From: Streptomyces galbus
Lineage (GTDB): Bacteria; Actinomycetota; Actinomycetes; Streptomycetales; Streptomycetaceae
DNA length: 64,000 bases
Direction: 5' to 3'
Assembly: GCF_005280195.1 (NCBI RefSeq)
Contig: NZ_SZPR01000003.1
Coordinates: 62,001-126,000, forward strand
The notes beneath the pieces are model-generated. The model was not told the DNA's origin. It saw only the letters and a list, made by a program, of their open reading frames with translations, and ran no database searches. Below are positions 1-8,442 of this stretch, piece by piece. Position 1 is the stretch's first letter. Each line of letters opens with the position of its first letter. Position numbers and translations under genes: made by a program.

Positions 1-803
1 TGCACCAGGGCACGGGAGACCCAGCCGGCGGAGATCGCCTTCACGTGGAAGGTGAGCAGTCCGTCGGAGCGGGGCGCCGAGGCGAACGAGTAGTGGCGCC
101 AGATCCGCGGCCACCACGGGGTCTCCAGGGCCGTGTACTGCCCGGCCAGGAAGGGGTAGGGCCGGTCGGGGCGGACCGTGAGCACCGCCACGTCGGGCGT
201 CCTGAGCTCATGGGAGACGATCTCGGCGTGCCACCAGGCGGGGGCGATCAGTTCGTCCGCCGCGGCCGCGTCGATCATGACCTGGGAGATCCTGGTGTAC
301 GCGCGCACCCAGGCGGCTTCGGTTTCCGCGTCCCACACGGAGGCGGCGAACCGGCGCAGCGCGCCGATCAGGCACTCGCCGACCGCCGGATAGTGCTCGG
401 GCCGGGTGCCGTACTTGCGGTGCCCGCGGCCGAGGCGCCCGAAGTGATCGGCGAGCACGGACGTGTCGTCGGCGTGCTCCACGGCCGTCAGCAGGGCCCT
501 GAACAGCCGGTCGCGCTGCACGTCCATGGCCGGCGGGAAGAGCGCCCGCAGGTCGGGATGGCGGACGAAGAGCAGCGCGTAGAAGTACGACGTGACCTCG
601 TCGGCCACGGGCCTCAGCTCGGCCATGGTCCGGCGGATGAGGACCGCGTCCGGGGAGGCGTGGGGCACCGGGACGGCCCGTGGTACCCGCGCATCCGGCG
701 CGCCGCCGCCCGGACCGGAGGGCGGCCGCGTGCGCGACCCGAACCAGCCGTCCTCCCCGCGGGACGAGCCGTTGTCGGCCGACCTGCTGGTCGGAACGTC
801 CAT
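1..803 (-). CDS. Flavohemoprotein / globin-FAD oxidoreductase (partial, 3' end off window)
   Basis: The minus-strand frame from an ATG at 803 runs off the left edge, giving 267 residues. After a disordered Gly/Pro-rich leader of about 50 residues comes a flavohemoglobin-type globin domain (about 52-185): a B-helix FY near residue 74 and a probable proximal His at 128 in GHRKYG. A ferredoxin-reductase-like FAD domain then begins, with the RHYSFAS motif (236-242) that usually binds FAD. Flavohemoproteins of this kind commonly detoxify nitric oxide using NAD(P)H. The NAD domain would lie outside the window, so its presence is inferred. The leader is longer than in classical Hmp proteins; an internal start cannot be excluded. 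Confidence 0.8.
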   Translation of the reverse strand, partial: MDVPTSRSADNGSSRGEDGWFGSRTRPPSGPGGGAPDARVPRAVPVPHASPDAVLIRRTMAELRPVADEVTSYFYALLFVRHPDLRALFPPAMDVQRDRLFRALLTAVEHADDTSVLADHFGRLGRGHRKYGTRPEHYPAVGECLIGALRRFAASVWDAETEAAWVRAYTRISQVMIDAAAADELIAPAWWHAEIVSHELRTPDVAVLTVRPDRPYPFLAGQYTALETPWWPRIWRHYSFASAPRSDGLLTFHVKAISAGWVSRALV

Positions 804-1000
804 GCTGTGCCTCGCCTACTCTCAGCCCGTGCGGACAGCGGAGCACCCGCCCGGCAGGGGTCGCTCCGGGCACGGACCGGAGTCGACCTTACCGTTCGTC
901 GCCCCGCACCCCAGTACCCGCTTCGCCCACCGGAACGCTCTTCCCTTTCCCTCCAACTAACGTGCCGGTCGGGCCGGTTCACCGGTACCGCACCGGCGTG

Positions 1001-1014
1001 GTTTCACGTGGAAC
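1001..1014. promoter_or_regulatory. parS site (ParB binding)
   Basis: GTTTCACGTGGAAC matches the Streptomyces parS 14-mer with one asymmetric base (GG instead of GA in the right arm). It lies in the 804-1134 gap between the divergent flavohemoprotein and GNAT genes. I see nothing else clear in that gap. Confidence 0.85.
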
Positions 1015-1134
1015 AGGGCTCCGCCCCGGCCCTGTCGCCCGGGACCACGAGGTGGCCGAAAGCGCGTACGTCCCCGGGGAAAGAAAGGCGAAACAGGTGG
1101 ACGCCGCAGGCGCGGGTCGGAGAGCCTGACCTGC

Positions 1135-2001
1135 GTGCTCACTCCTCCCCCGACCGCTCTGCCCGTCCGTCGGCTCACACACCGCGACCTCATCGCCTGC
1201 GCCGACCTGTCCGAGGATCGCGGGTGGCCCCGCGAGGAGCACAAGTGGAGCCTGCTGCTGACGGCCGGGCAGGGGTACGGCATCGACGATCCGGCGGGCG
1301 GGCTCATGGCCGCCTGCGCCGTGACCCGGTACGGCCCGCAGGAGCGGCCGGAGCTGGGCGCCATCGGGATGGTGCTGGTCGCGCAGCGGCATGCCCGGCA
1401 GGGCCTCGGGCGTCACCTGATGCGCCAGGTCGTCTCCGCCCTGGGCACCACACCGCTGACCCTGCACGCCACGCCCCACGGTCGCCCGTTGTACGAGGAG
1501 CTGGGCTTCAAGACCACGGGCCGGGCCGAGTTGGTACGCGGACGCTTCCTCCCCGGCGGGCCGGTGCCCCCGGTCCCGACCCGCGCGGCGACGGCCGAGG
1601 ACCTCCCGGCGATCATCCGGCTGGACGAGGACGTCTTCGGCACCGACCGCACCCACATGATCACCCGTCTGCCCGCCTTCGCCGACCGGCTGCGCGTCGC
1701 CGTCGAGCAGGGCCGGATCATCGGCTACGCGGCTGCCTGGCCCAACATGGACACCCATGTCATCGGCCCGTTGATCGCCCGGGACACGGAGACCGCGAAG
1801 GCCCTGGTGGCCTCCCTCGCCGCGCACACCGACCGGCCGCTGCGCACCGATGTCGACGTGCGCCACGAGGAACTGCTGGGCTGGCTGAAGGAGCGCGGGT
1901 TGGCCTCGGTCGCCTTCAACTCCGTCATGACCCACGGCATCCCGGATCTGCCGGGCGACTGGACGCGCCGCTTCGCTCCCCTGACAGTGGCGGCCGGCTG
2001 A
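1135..2001 (+). CDS. GNAT family N-acetyltransferase, two-domain
   Basis: A 288-residue acyl-CoA-dependent N-acetyltransferase with unknown substrate. The N-terminal GNAT domain shows the acetyl-CoA loop as RHARQGLGRHLM (about residues 85-96), followed by the YEELGF element typical of motif B. A second, weaker GNAT-like domain occupies the C-terminal half (about 145-285), as in the YitH-like two-domain group. The start is GTG at 1135; no strong ribosome-binding site is visible, so the start is moderately sure. The gene stands alone, divergent from the flavohemoprotein and convergent with the heme-binding-like gene, with a shared terminator hairpin in between. Confidence 0.8.
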   Translation: MLTPPPTALPVRRLTHRDLIACADLSEDRGWPREEHKWSLLLTAGQGYGIDDPAGGLMAACAVTRYGPQERPELGAIGMVLVAQRHARQGLGRHLMRQVVSALGTTPLTLHATPHGRPLYEELGFKTTGRAELVRGRFLPGGPVPPVPTRAATAEDLPAIIRLDEDVFGTDRTHMITRLPAFADRLRVAVEQGRIIGYAAAWPNMDTHVIGPLIARDTETAKALVASLAAHTDRPLRTDVDVRHEELLGWLKERGLASVAFNSVMTHGIPDLPGDWTRRFAPLTVAAG

Positions 2002-2036
2002 CCGCGCACCGCGCCTGGACGGGCATTCCGCACGCG

Positions 2037-2064
2037 AACGCCGGCTTCCGTGGAAGCCGGCGTT
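2037..2064. terminator. Bidirectional hairpin between convergent genes
   Basis: Perfect inverted repeat with 13-base arms (AACGCCGGCTTCC and its complement) and a 2-base loop, midway between the GNAT stop at 2001 and the convergent gene ending at 2126. Confidence 0.75.
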
Positions 2065-2125
2065 CTGCGGTTGCCGCTCGGGTGCGATGAGCCGTCGGGG
2101 CGTCACCCCGTGGGCCGTGAGGTGG

Positions 2126-2551
2126 TCAGACGAGGTTCTCCACGGCCGCCGTGGCGAACGCGTGGTCCTGCTCCGGGGCGCCGCCGCCGACGCCGATCGC
2201 GCCGATCAGCCGGCCGTCCCGGCGGACCGGGACCCCACCGGCGATGAAGAGCAGCGGCCGGTCGAGCGCGGTGGGCAGCGTGTGGAAGGGCCCGCCGGGC
2301 TGGACCGCGTCGACGAGGTCGGCGGTCGGCGCGTCGAGCTGGAGGGCCGTGTAGGCCTTGCGGGTGCTGGTCTCCCCGGAGATCAGCACGGCCCGGTCGT
2401 CGCGGCGGAAGGCCAGCAGGTGCCCGCCCGCGTCCAGGACGGTGACGCTGACCGTGACGCCGGCGGCCTCGGCGGCGCGGTGCGCGGCGGACACGAGGGC
2501 TTCGGCGTCCTGGATGGACAGCGGGACGACGGGGGCGGTGGTGGTGCTCAT
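2126..2551 (-). CDS. GlcG/HbpS-like heme-binding family protein
   Basis: A 141-residue protein of the GlcG/HbpS (DUF336) family. It shows the features expected of the fold: VTVLDAGGHLLAFRRDD near residues 37-51, KAYTAL near 63-68, and the glycine-rich GAIGVGGG near 121-128. Relatives in Streptomyces include the extracellular heme-binding HbpS, but no secretion signal is visible here, so it is probably cytosolic. The ATG at 2551 has GGAG about 9 bases upstream. It lies 107 bases behind the MFS gene on the same strand and is probably cotranscribed with it. The ligand is not known. Confidence 0.8.
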   Translation of the reverse strand: MSTTTAPVVPLSIQDAEALVSAAHRAAEAAGVTVSVTVLDAGGHLLAFRRDDRAVLISGETSTRKAYTALQLDAPTADLVDAVQPGGPFHTLPTALDRPLLFIAGGVPVRRDGRLIGAIGVGGGAPEQDHAFATAAVENLV

Positions 2552-2658
2552 CGGGGTTTCTCCTTGCGAGGTGTGAGGGGGCGAGGGTGGTGCGGTGCGG
2601 GACCCGGTGAAGCGGTCGCGGACCCGGCCGGGTGGTCGAGGGGACGTGGTCGGGCGGC

Positions 2659-3870
2659 TCAGCGCTGGTGGGCGGGGACCCGCGTCCCGGCGGACGCGGA
2701 GCCCGCGACGACGGCGCTCGCGGCGTCGTCCCGGCGCTCCAGAGCCGCGGAGAGGACGGCGAGCAGCAGGGCGCCCGCGGCGAGGGCGGCGCCGACCCAG
2801 TTGGGGGCGGTGTAGCCGAGGCCGGCCGCGATGACGAGGCCGCCGAGCCAGGCGGAGAGCGCGTTGCCCAGGTTGAAGGCGCCGATGTTGACGGCCGAGG
2901 CGAGGGTCGGGGCGCCGTGCGCCTGGTCCAGGACCCGCTTCTGGAGCGGCGGCACGGTGGCGAAGCCCAGGGCGCCGATCAGGACGATCGTGACGGCCGC
3001 GAGGAGCTTGTGGTGCGCGGTGACCGTGAACAGGGCCAGGACGATCGCCAGCGCTCCCAGGGAGACGTACAGCATGGGCATCAGGGCGCGGTCGGCGAAC
3101 CGGCCGCCGACCAGGTTGCCGCCGACCATGCCGAGGCCGAAGAGGACCAGGAGCCAGGTGACGGAGCCGTCGGCGAAGCCGGCGACGTGGGTCATCATCG
3201 GCGCGATGTAGGTGATGGCCGCGAAGACACCGCCGAAGCCGAGGACCGTCATCGCCATGGCGAGCAGGACCTGGGCGTTCTTGAACGCGGCCAGCTCGTG
3301 GCGCAGGCGCACGCCCTCCGGCCGGGGCACCTCGGGGACGAGCTTGGCGATGCCGACGAGGCCGATCACGCCGAGGGCGGCGACGATGCCGAAGGTGACG
3401 CGCCAGCCGATGTTCTGGCCGACGAGGGTGCCCAGCGGGACGCCCACGACGTTCGCGACGGTCAGACCGGTGAACATCATGGCGATGGCGCCGGCCTTCT
3501 TGTCGGGTGCGACCAGCTCGGCCGCGACGACGGAGCCGATGCCGAAGAAGGCGCCGTGGGCCAGCGAGGCGACCACCCGGCCGATCAGCATGACGCCGAA
3601 GGCGGGGGCGAGGGCCGAGAGCAGGTTGCCGACGATGAACAGGCCCATCAGCAGCATCAGCATGCGCTTGCGGGGGACCTTGGTACCGAGGACGGTCATC
3701 AGCGGGGCGCCGAACATCACGCCGAGCGCGTAGCCCGTCACCAGGAAGCCGGCGGTGGGGATGGAGACACCGAAGTCGCCCGCGACCTCGGGCAGCAGCC
3801 CCATGATCACGAACTCGGTGGTTCCGATGCCGAAGGCCCCGATCGCGAGGGCCAGGAGCGCGAGAGGCAT
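2659..3870 (-). CDS. MFS transporter, DHA1 drug-efflux type
   Basis: A 403-residue membrane protein with about 12 hydrophobic segments. The first helix carries GIGTTEFVIMG, and the loop after helix 2 carries GTKVPRKRML, both typical of the AraJ/CmlA-like DHA1 efflux family. It probably exports a drug or metabolite using the proton gradient. I chose the ATG at 3870; longer in-frame starts exist, but the added residues look like intergenic sequence. It is transcribed divergently from a MarR regulator, the usual layout for a regulator that represses a neighbouring pump. The heme-binding-like gene follows downstream. Confidence 0.88.
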   Translation of the reverse strand: MPLALLALAIGAFGIGTTEFVIMGLLPEVAGDFGVSIPTAGFLVTGYALGVMFGAPLMTVLGTKVPRKRMLMLLMGLFIVGNLLSALAPAFGVMLIGRVVASLAHGAFFGIGSVVAAELVAPDKKAGAIAMMFTGLTVANVVGVPLGTLVGQNIGWRVTFGIVAALGVIGLVGIAKLVPEVPRPEGVRLRHELAAFKNAQVLLAMAMTVLGFGGVFAAITYIAPMMTHVAGFADGSVTWLLVLFGLGMVGGNLVGGRFADRALMPMLYVSLGALAIVLALFTVTAHHKLLAAVTIVLIGALGFATVPPLQKRVLDQAHGAPTLASAVNIGAFNLGNALSAWLGGLVIAAGLGYTAPNWVGAALAAGALLLAVLSAALERRDDAASAVVAGSASAGTRVPAHQR

Positions 3871-3924
3871 GAGGGGGTAGACCTTCCGAACGATTGCAGG
3901 TGCGCTTTGCGTGCGTCCACAATA

Positions 3925-3950
3925 GTTGCAGACGCGCGTTAATTGCAAAC
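3925..3950. promoter_or_regulatory. Candidate MarR operator in divergent promoter region
   Basis: An imperfect inverted repeat, GTTGCA then 13 bases then TGCAAAC, sits in the 140-base gap between the MFS and MarR genes. This stretch is noticeably AT-richer than its surroundings. Operator function is inferred from position only. Confidence 0.4.
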
Positions 3951-4010
3951 GCTGGATATTTCGTTGTTGCTCTATCCTGGAGACAGCCGCTCCGGACGGA
4001 GGAATCGCCC

Positions 4011-4475
4011 ATGACCGCGACGGACCCCTCGCTCACCGCCCTCGCACAGAGCTGGTGTGCGCTTTCCCTGCTCCACGGGAGGATCGAGGCCCACATCGAA
4101 CGCGCGCTCCAGGCCCGCCACGACCTGAGCGCGCGGGAGTACTCCCTGCTCGACGTGCTCAGCCGACAGCACGACGGCGAGGGCGGGCACCTGCAGATGA
4201 AGCAGGTCGCCGACGCGGTCGTCCTCAGCCAGAGCGCCACGACGCGGCTGGTCACCCGGCTCGAGGACCGCGGGCTGCTGGAGCGGTACCTGTGCCCCAC
4301 CGACCGGCGCGGCATCTACACGAACGTCACGGACGCGGGCCTGAAGCTGCTGGAAGAGGCCCGGCCCACCAATGACGCCGCCCTGCGCGAGGCACTAGAC
4401 GAGGCGGCGAAGAGCCCGGAGCTGGCACCGCTGGTCCGGGTCGTGGAAGACCTGAAGGTGCCGGCCACCGCATAG
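4011..4475 (+). CDS. MarR family transcriptional regulator
   Basis: A 154-residue winged-helix regulator. The recognition region runs through MKQVADAV and SQSATTRLVTRLEDRGLLER (about residues 63-91), followed by the wing with the DRRGIYTNVTDAG signature typical of MarR proteins. The ATG at 4011 has GGAGGA 8 bases upstream, which settles the start against an upstream in-frame start at 3894. It faces the MFS gene and probably represses it in the absence of a small-molecule ligand. The following GNAT gene begins 10 bases after its stop, so the two are probably one transcript. Confidence 0.9.
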   Translation: MTATDPSLTALAQSWCALSLLHGRIEAHIERALQARHDLSAREYSLLDVLSRQHDGEGGHLQMKQVADAVVLSQSATTRLVTRLEDRGLLERYLCPTDRRGIYTNVTDAGLKLLEEARPTNDAALREALDEAAKSPELAPLVRVVEDLKVPATA

Positions 4476-4485
4476 GGTGCGGCCC

Positions 4486-4938
4486 ATGGGAGATCTTGAC
4501 ATACGGCCCGCCGTCGCCGACGACGTGCCTGCGATCGTCGGCATGCTCGCGGACGACCCCCTGGGCGCCCAGCGCGAGTCGCCCGACGACCTGGCGCCCT
4601 ACTACGCCGCGCTGGAGCGCCTCAGCTCCGACCCCAACCAGCGCTTGGTCGTCGCCGTCCGCGAGGGCCGGGTCGTGGGCACCCTCCAGCTCACCCTCGT
4701 CCCCGGGCTGTCCCGGCGCGGCGCCACCCGGTCGATCATCGAAGGGGTGCGGGTGCACGCCGACGAGCGGGGCAGCGGGCTCGGCACGCGGTTCATCCAG
4801 TGGGTGATCGAGGAATCCCGGACCGCCGGGTGCCAGATGGTGCAGCTGACGTCCGACCGGAGCCGTACGGACGCCCATCGCTTCTACGAGCGGCTGGGCT
4901 TCGAGGCGTCCCACGTGGGGTTCAAGCTCCAGCTCTGA
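4486..4938 (+). CDS. GNAT family N-acetyltransferase
   Basis: A 150-residue single-domain GNAT protein. The acetyl-CoA loop reads ERGSGLGTRFIQW (about residues 93-105), and the C-terminal HRFYERLGFEASH is the usual motif with a catalytic-region tyrosine. The ATG at 4486 begins just 10 bases after the MarR stop, suggesting translational coupling and possibly drug or metabolite inactivation alongside the efflux pump. The substrate cannot be told from the sequence. Confidence 0.85.
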   Translation: MGDLDIRPAVADDVPAIVGMLADDPLGAQRESPDDLAPYYAALERLSSDPNQRLVVAVREGRVVGTLQLTLVPGLSRRGATRSIIEGVRVHADERGSGLGTRFIQWVIEESRTAGCQMVQLTSDRSRTDAHRFYERLGFEASHVGFKLQL

Positions 4939-4945
4939 CACCGAA

Positions 4946-4975
4946 AGGGGTGTGTTTCACGTGAAACACACCCCT
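4946..4975. terminator. 30-bp perfect palindrome with parS at its centre
   Basis: Fifteen-base arms with no loop; the central 14 bases (4954-4967) are the perfect parS sequence GTTTCACGTGAAAC. It lies between convergent genes (GNAT stop at 4938, serine hydrolase stop at 5028), where a bidirectional terminator would be expected. No other hairpin is seen there. Confidence 0.6.
4954..4967. promoter_or_regulatory. parS site (ParB binding)
   Basis: Perfect 14-mer GTTTCACGTGAAAC, extended by flanking bases into a 30-bp palindrome. Confidence 0.92.
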
Positions 4976-5027
4976 GTCCATGAGCCGTGGCCGGGCGGGC
5001 GGGTCAGCCGATCCGCCCGCCCGGGCC

Positions 5028-6413
5028 CTACCCGATCCCCCGCCAGCCCTCCGGGTCCACCCCGCCGGGCACGTCCGCCGTCTCCTCGTAGGGCTCGCGG
5101 GTGAACACGAACGACCCGACGTCCAGGTGGTCCACGCTTGCGTCCGCCCGCCGGACCACGCGCAGCGGTTCCCCGGCGAAGTACCCCTCCAGCCCGGTCC
5201 ACGTGCCGTCCCCGAGCGGCCGGAAGCGGGAACGCCGGCCGGCACCGGAGAGCGGGCCCAGAGAGACGAGGCCGTCGGCCGTCACGCGCAGCGCGAACGC
5301 CGCGGTCCCCCAGTACCACTGGCCCGCCAACTCCAGCACCTCCCGGTCGACTTCCCGCAGCGGACGCCAGGGGGCGGGGATGCGCGGCTCCGCCTCAGCG
5401 ACGATCCGGACGAGGTCGGCCGCGACCTGGGACACCGCGGGCCCGGACGTGCAGTTGGTCAGCACGACGGCGGCGACGTCGTCGTCCAGGGCGATCGTGA
5501 GGTTGGCCAGGAAGCCGGGCACCGAGCCGGAGTGGCCGACGAGCAGCCGGCCGTCCCGGTGCAGCACCTGGAGTCCGAGGCCGTACGCGGAGCCCTCGGC
5601 CAGGTCCGCGGCCTCGGCCGGGGCGGCGGGCACCCGCATCTCCCGCAGCGTGTCCGCGCCGAGGACGCGGTCGTCCCCCCGCATCAGGAAGGCGGCGAAG
5701 CGCGCCAGGTCACCGGTCGTGGACCAGAGCTGACCGGCTGGCGCCATCGGGCCGTACTCCTCGACGGGCTCGGGCTGCATCACATCGGCCCACGGGTGCA
5801 CCGCCCAGCCGCCCGCGTGCGGCGCCTCGGGGCGCAGGCCGGTGCGGTGCAGGCCCAGCGGATCGAGCACCTCCCGGCGCAGCACCTCCTCCCAGGACGC
5901 ACCGCGTACCCGCTCGACGAGCGCGCCGAGCACGGCGTACCCCGGGTTGGAGTAGTGGTGGCGCCGGCCGGCCGGATGGCGGAGCGGACGGTCACCCAGC
6001 ACCTCGGCCAGCCCGGGCCGCAGGGAGCCCGGCGTCCGCTCCCACCAGGGCTCGGGGGTCTCCGCCGCCAAGCCGCCGGTGTGGGAGAGCAGTTGGGCGA
6101 CGGTGGCCTCCCCCACGCCGGTGCCCGGCAGGTGCTTCTCCAGGGGGTCGTCGAGGTCGAGCAGCCCCTCGTGGCGCAGCCGCAGCACGAGCACGGCGGT
6201 GAAGGTCTTGGTGATCGAGCCGATCCGGTACTGCACGTTCTCGTCCGGCCCGTGCCCGTCCACCGACGTCCGCGCCCCGTGCCAGACGGCCCGTCCGTCC
6301 CGGACCACCGTGGCGACCAGCGAGGGGGTGCGTCCCTCGGCCTGGGCGACCGCGATCCGGTGCATCAGGGCCCGCCGGGTCGTGGGCAGCAGCTCTTCGT
6401 GAGGTGTCGTCAT
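5028..6413 (-). CDS. Serine hydrolase, class C beta-lactamase-like
   Basis: A 461-residue protein of the beta-lactamase/D-aminopeptidase fold. The nucleophile motif SITK is at residues 66-69, the YSN motif at 154-156, and HSG at 294-296 in place of the KTG triad, a common form in class C-like esterases and peptidases. A C-terminal region (about 360-461) resembles the small beta-rich domains appended to such enzymes. No signal peptide is visible, so it is probably cytosolic and not a true beta-lactamase. The ATG at 6413 was preferred to upstream starts that run into the dnaB 3' gap. It ends next to the parS palindrome. Confidence 0.85.
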   Translation of the reverse strand: MTTPHEELLPTTRRALMHRIAVAQAEGRTPSLVATVVRDGRAVWHGARTSVDGHGPDENVQYRIGSITKTFTAVLVLRLRHEGLLDLDDPLEKHLPGTGVGEATVAQLLSHTGGLAAETPEPWWERTPGSLRPGLAEVLGDRPLRHPAGRRHHYSNPGYAVLGALVERVRGASWEEVLRREVLDPLGLHRTGLRPEAPHAGGWAVHPWADVMQPEPVEEYGPMAPAGQLWSTTGDLARFAAFLMRGDDRVLGADTLREMRVPAAPAEAADLAEGSAYGLGLQVLHRDGRLLVGHSGSVPGFLANLTIALDDDVAAVVLTNCTSGPAVSQVAADLVRIVAEAEPRIPAPWRPLREVDREVLELAGQWYWGTAAFALRVTADGLVSLGPLSGAGRRSRFRPLGDGTWTGLEGYFAGEPLRVVRRADASVDHLDVGSFVFTREPYEETADVPGGVDPEGWRGIG

Positions 6414-6504
6414 GATCCCAGTCCACCCTGCGTGCCCCGGTCGCGTCGATCGCACTGCGCGTGTCGCGGCGGGCACCCTGGGCAAGCGGCAGAGGTCGAG
6501 CCGC

Positions 6505-7983
6505 TCAGGTCTGGGCCATGTCCACGAAGCGGGAGTAGTGGCCCTGGAAGGCGACGGTGATGGTCGCCGTCGGGCCATTACGGTGCTTGGCCACGATCAG
6601 GTCGGCCTCGCCCGCGCGCGGCGACTCCTTCTCGTAGGCGTCCTCGCGGTGGAGCAGGATGACCATGTCGGCGTCCTGCTCGATGGAGCCGGACTCACGC
6701 AGGTCGGAGACCATCGGCTTCTTGTCGGTGCGCTGCTCGGGGCCACGGTTGAGCTGGGAGAGCGCGATCACCGGGAGCTCCAGCTCCTTGGCGAGAAGCT
6801 TGAGGTTACGGGACATGTCCGAGACCTCCTGCTGACGGCTCTCGGCGCGCTTCGAACCGCCGGACTGCATGAGCTGGAGGTAGTCGATGACGACCAGCCG
6901 CAGGTCGTTGCGCTGCTTCAGACGCCGGCACTTGGCGCGGATCTCCATCATCGACAGGTTGGGCGAGTCGTCGATGTAGAGCGGCGCGGCCGAGACGTCC
7001 GGCATGCGCCGGGCCAGGCGCGTCCAGTCCTCGTCGGTCATGGTGCCGGAGCGCATGTGGTGCAGTGCCACGCGCGCCTCGGCGGACAGCAGGCGCATCG
7101 CGATCTCGTTGCGCCCCATCTCCAGGGAGAAGATCACGCTCGGCAGGTTGTTCTTGATCGACGCCGCCCGGGCGAAGTCCAGCGCGAGGGTCGACTTGCC
7201 CATCGCGGGACGGGCGGCGATGACGATCATCTGCCCGGGGTGCAGGCCGTTGGTGAGCGAGTCGAAGTCGGTGAATCCCGTCGGTACACCGGTCATCTCG
7301 CCGCTGCGCGAGCCGATCGCCTCGATCTCGTCGAGGGCGCCCTCCATGATGTCGCCGAGCGGCAGGTAGTCCTCGCTGGTGCGCTGCTCGGTGACGGCGT
7401 AGATCTCGGCCTGGGCGCGGTTGACGATCTCGTCGACGTCGTCGTCGGCCGCGTATCCCATCTGCGTGATGCGGGTCCCCGCCTCGACCAGGCGGCGCAG
7501 CACCGCCCGCTCGTGCACGATCTCCGCGTAGTACTCGGCGTTGGCCGCCGTGGGGACCGTCTGGACGAGGGTGTGGAGGTAGGAGGCGCCGCCGACCTTG
7601 TTGATCTCGCCGCGCTTGGTCAGCTCGGCGGCGATCGTGATGGGGTCGGCCGGCTCGCCCTTGGCATAGACGTCGAGGATGGCCTGGTAGATCGTCTCGT
7701 GGGCCGGCTTGTAGAAGTCGTGGCCCTTGAGGATCTCGACGACGTCCGCGATGGCGTCCTTGGACAGGAGCATGCCGCCCAGCACGGACTGCTCGGCGTC
7801 CAGGTCCTGGGGCGGTACCCGCTCGAAGGCGGGGCCCCCGCCGTCCCAGGCACCGCTGTCCCGGCCCCGGTCGTGCTGGTCGTCACGGCCCCGGCCGCCG
7901 TCGCCGCGGCGGCGGGAGGCCGGCAGACGATCACTCGGACCGCTGTCGGCCCACGGGTCGTCCAAGGGCTCGGAAATGCTCAC
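6505..7983 (-). CDS. dnaB: Replicative DNA helicase DnaB
   Basis: The replicative hexameric helicase that unwinds DNA ahead of the fork, 492 residues. A charged disordered leader (about 1-50) precedes the N-terminal DnaB domain (about 53-160) and the RecA-like ATPase domain. Walker A is ARPAMGKST (257-265) and Walker B is LVVIDYLQL (about 365-373). No intein is present. The GTG at 7983 has GGGAGGAGG about 7 bases upstream, which fixes the start. The upstream gap shared with the MATE gene holds a DnaA-box cluster. No DnaC-type loader is in the window; DciA at 48.5 kb is the probable loader. Confidence 0.95.
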   Translation of the reverse strand: MSISEPLDDPWADSGPSDRLPASRRRGDGGRGRDDQHDRGRDSGAWDGGGPAFERVPPQDLDAEQSVLGGMLLSKDAIADVVEILKGHDFYKPAHETIYQAILDVYAKGEPADPITIAAELTKRGEINKVGGASYLHTLVQTVPTAANAEYYAEIVHERAVLRRLVEAGTRITQMGYAADDDVDEIVNRAQAEIYAVTEQRTSEDYLPLGDIMEGALDEIEAIGSRSGEMTGVPTGFTDFDSLTNGLHPGQMIVIAARPAMGKSTLALDFARAASIKNNLPSVIFSLEMGRNEIAMRLLSAEARVALHHMRSGTMTDEDWTRLARRMPDVSAAPLYIDDSPNLSMMEIRAKCRRLKQRNDLRLVVIDYLQLMQSGGSKRAESRQQEVSDMSRNLKLLAKELELPVIALSQLNRGPEQRTDKKPMVSDLRESGSIEQDADMVILLHREDAYEKESPRAGEADLIVAKHRNGPTATITVAFQGHYSRFVDMAQT

Positions 7984-8442
7984 CGAGCGACCTCCTCCCG
8001 TCCGCCGAGCGGACCTCGCCGTGCTCCTCATTTCTACGGCACGGCACTGACAATCGAGAGGCCCAACTCCGGTTGTGGCGGGTCGGTTTTGTGCTGGTTT
8101 CCCAACCGGCGGACGGAGCGGGCGCCGGACCACGGTAGGCCCGCGGGCACCGTCAGCCAATCTGGTTATCCACAGGCCATGTGGACGACGGCCCCGATGC
8201 TGTGGAGAACTCCGCGAAACCTGTGCACGAGCCGGTGGACAGCCCTGTGAACAAGCCCTCGATCTTTTCCACCTGCCCCCAGTGACCTGCGCTTTCCCCG
8301 TCCACCGGCTGTGCAGAAGAAAAACTTTCCCGGTCGGCTCAAGATCGGTCCGAACTGTGTCCACAAGCACGTACGGCCGGACGGGCAGTAAGGGTCATCG
8401 GCGCATTGCATCTCTTACCTGTGGACGGTTAGATTGGTGCTC
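7984..8442. promoter_or_regulatory. dnaB-MATE divergent intergenic region with DnaA-box cluster
   Basis: This 459-base gap holds DnaA-box-like 9-mers in its right half: TTATCCACA (8166-8174, perfect E. coli-type), TGTGGACGA (8180-8188), TGTGGAGAA (8201-8209), TGTGCACGA (8222-8230), TGTGAACAA (8246-8254), GTGTCCACA (8357-8365) and TGTGGACGG (8420-8428). The density is similar to that of oriC. It contains the start regions of both flanking genes. I see no gene here. Confidence 0.55.

Noticed and set aside
41..54. parS-like sequence CTTCACGTGGAA in the flavohemoprotein gene
   Set aside because: It differs from the parS consensus at both ends and encodes part of a conserved FAD-domain segment, so it is probably coincidental.
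45..2090. 681-codon plus-strand open frame over the flavohemoprotein and first GNAT gene
   Set aside because: Arg/Pro/Gly-rich translation with no family; it runs antisense to a recognisable globin gene and out of frame with the GNAT gene, a common artefact of high-GC DNA.
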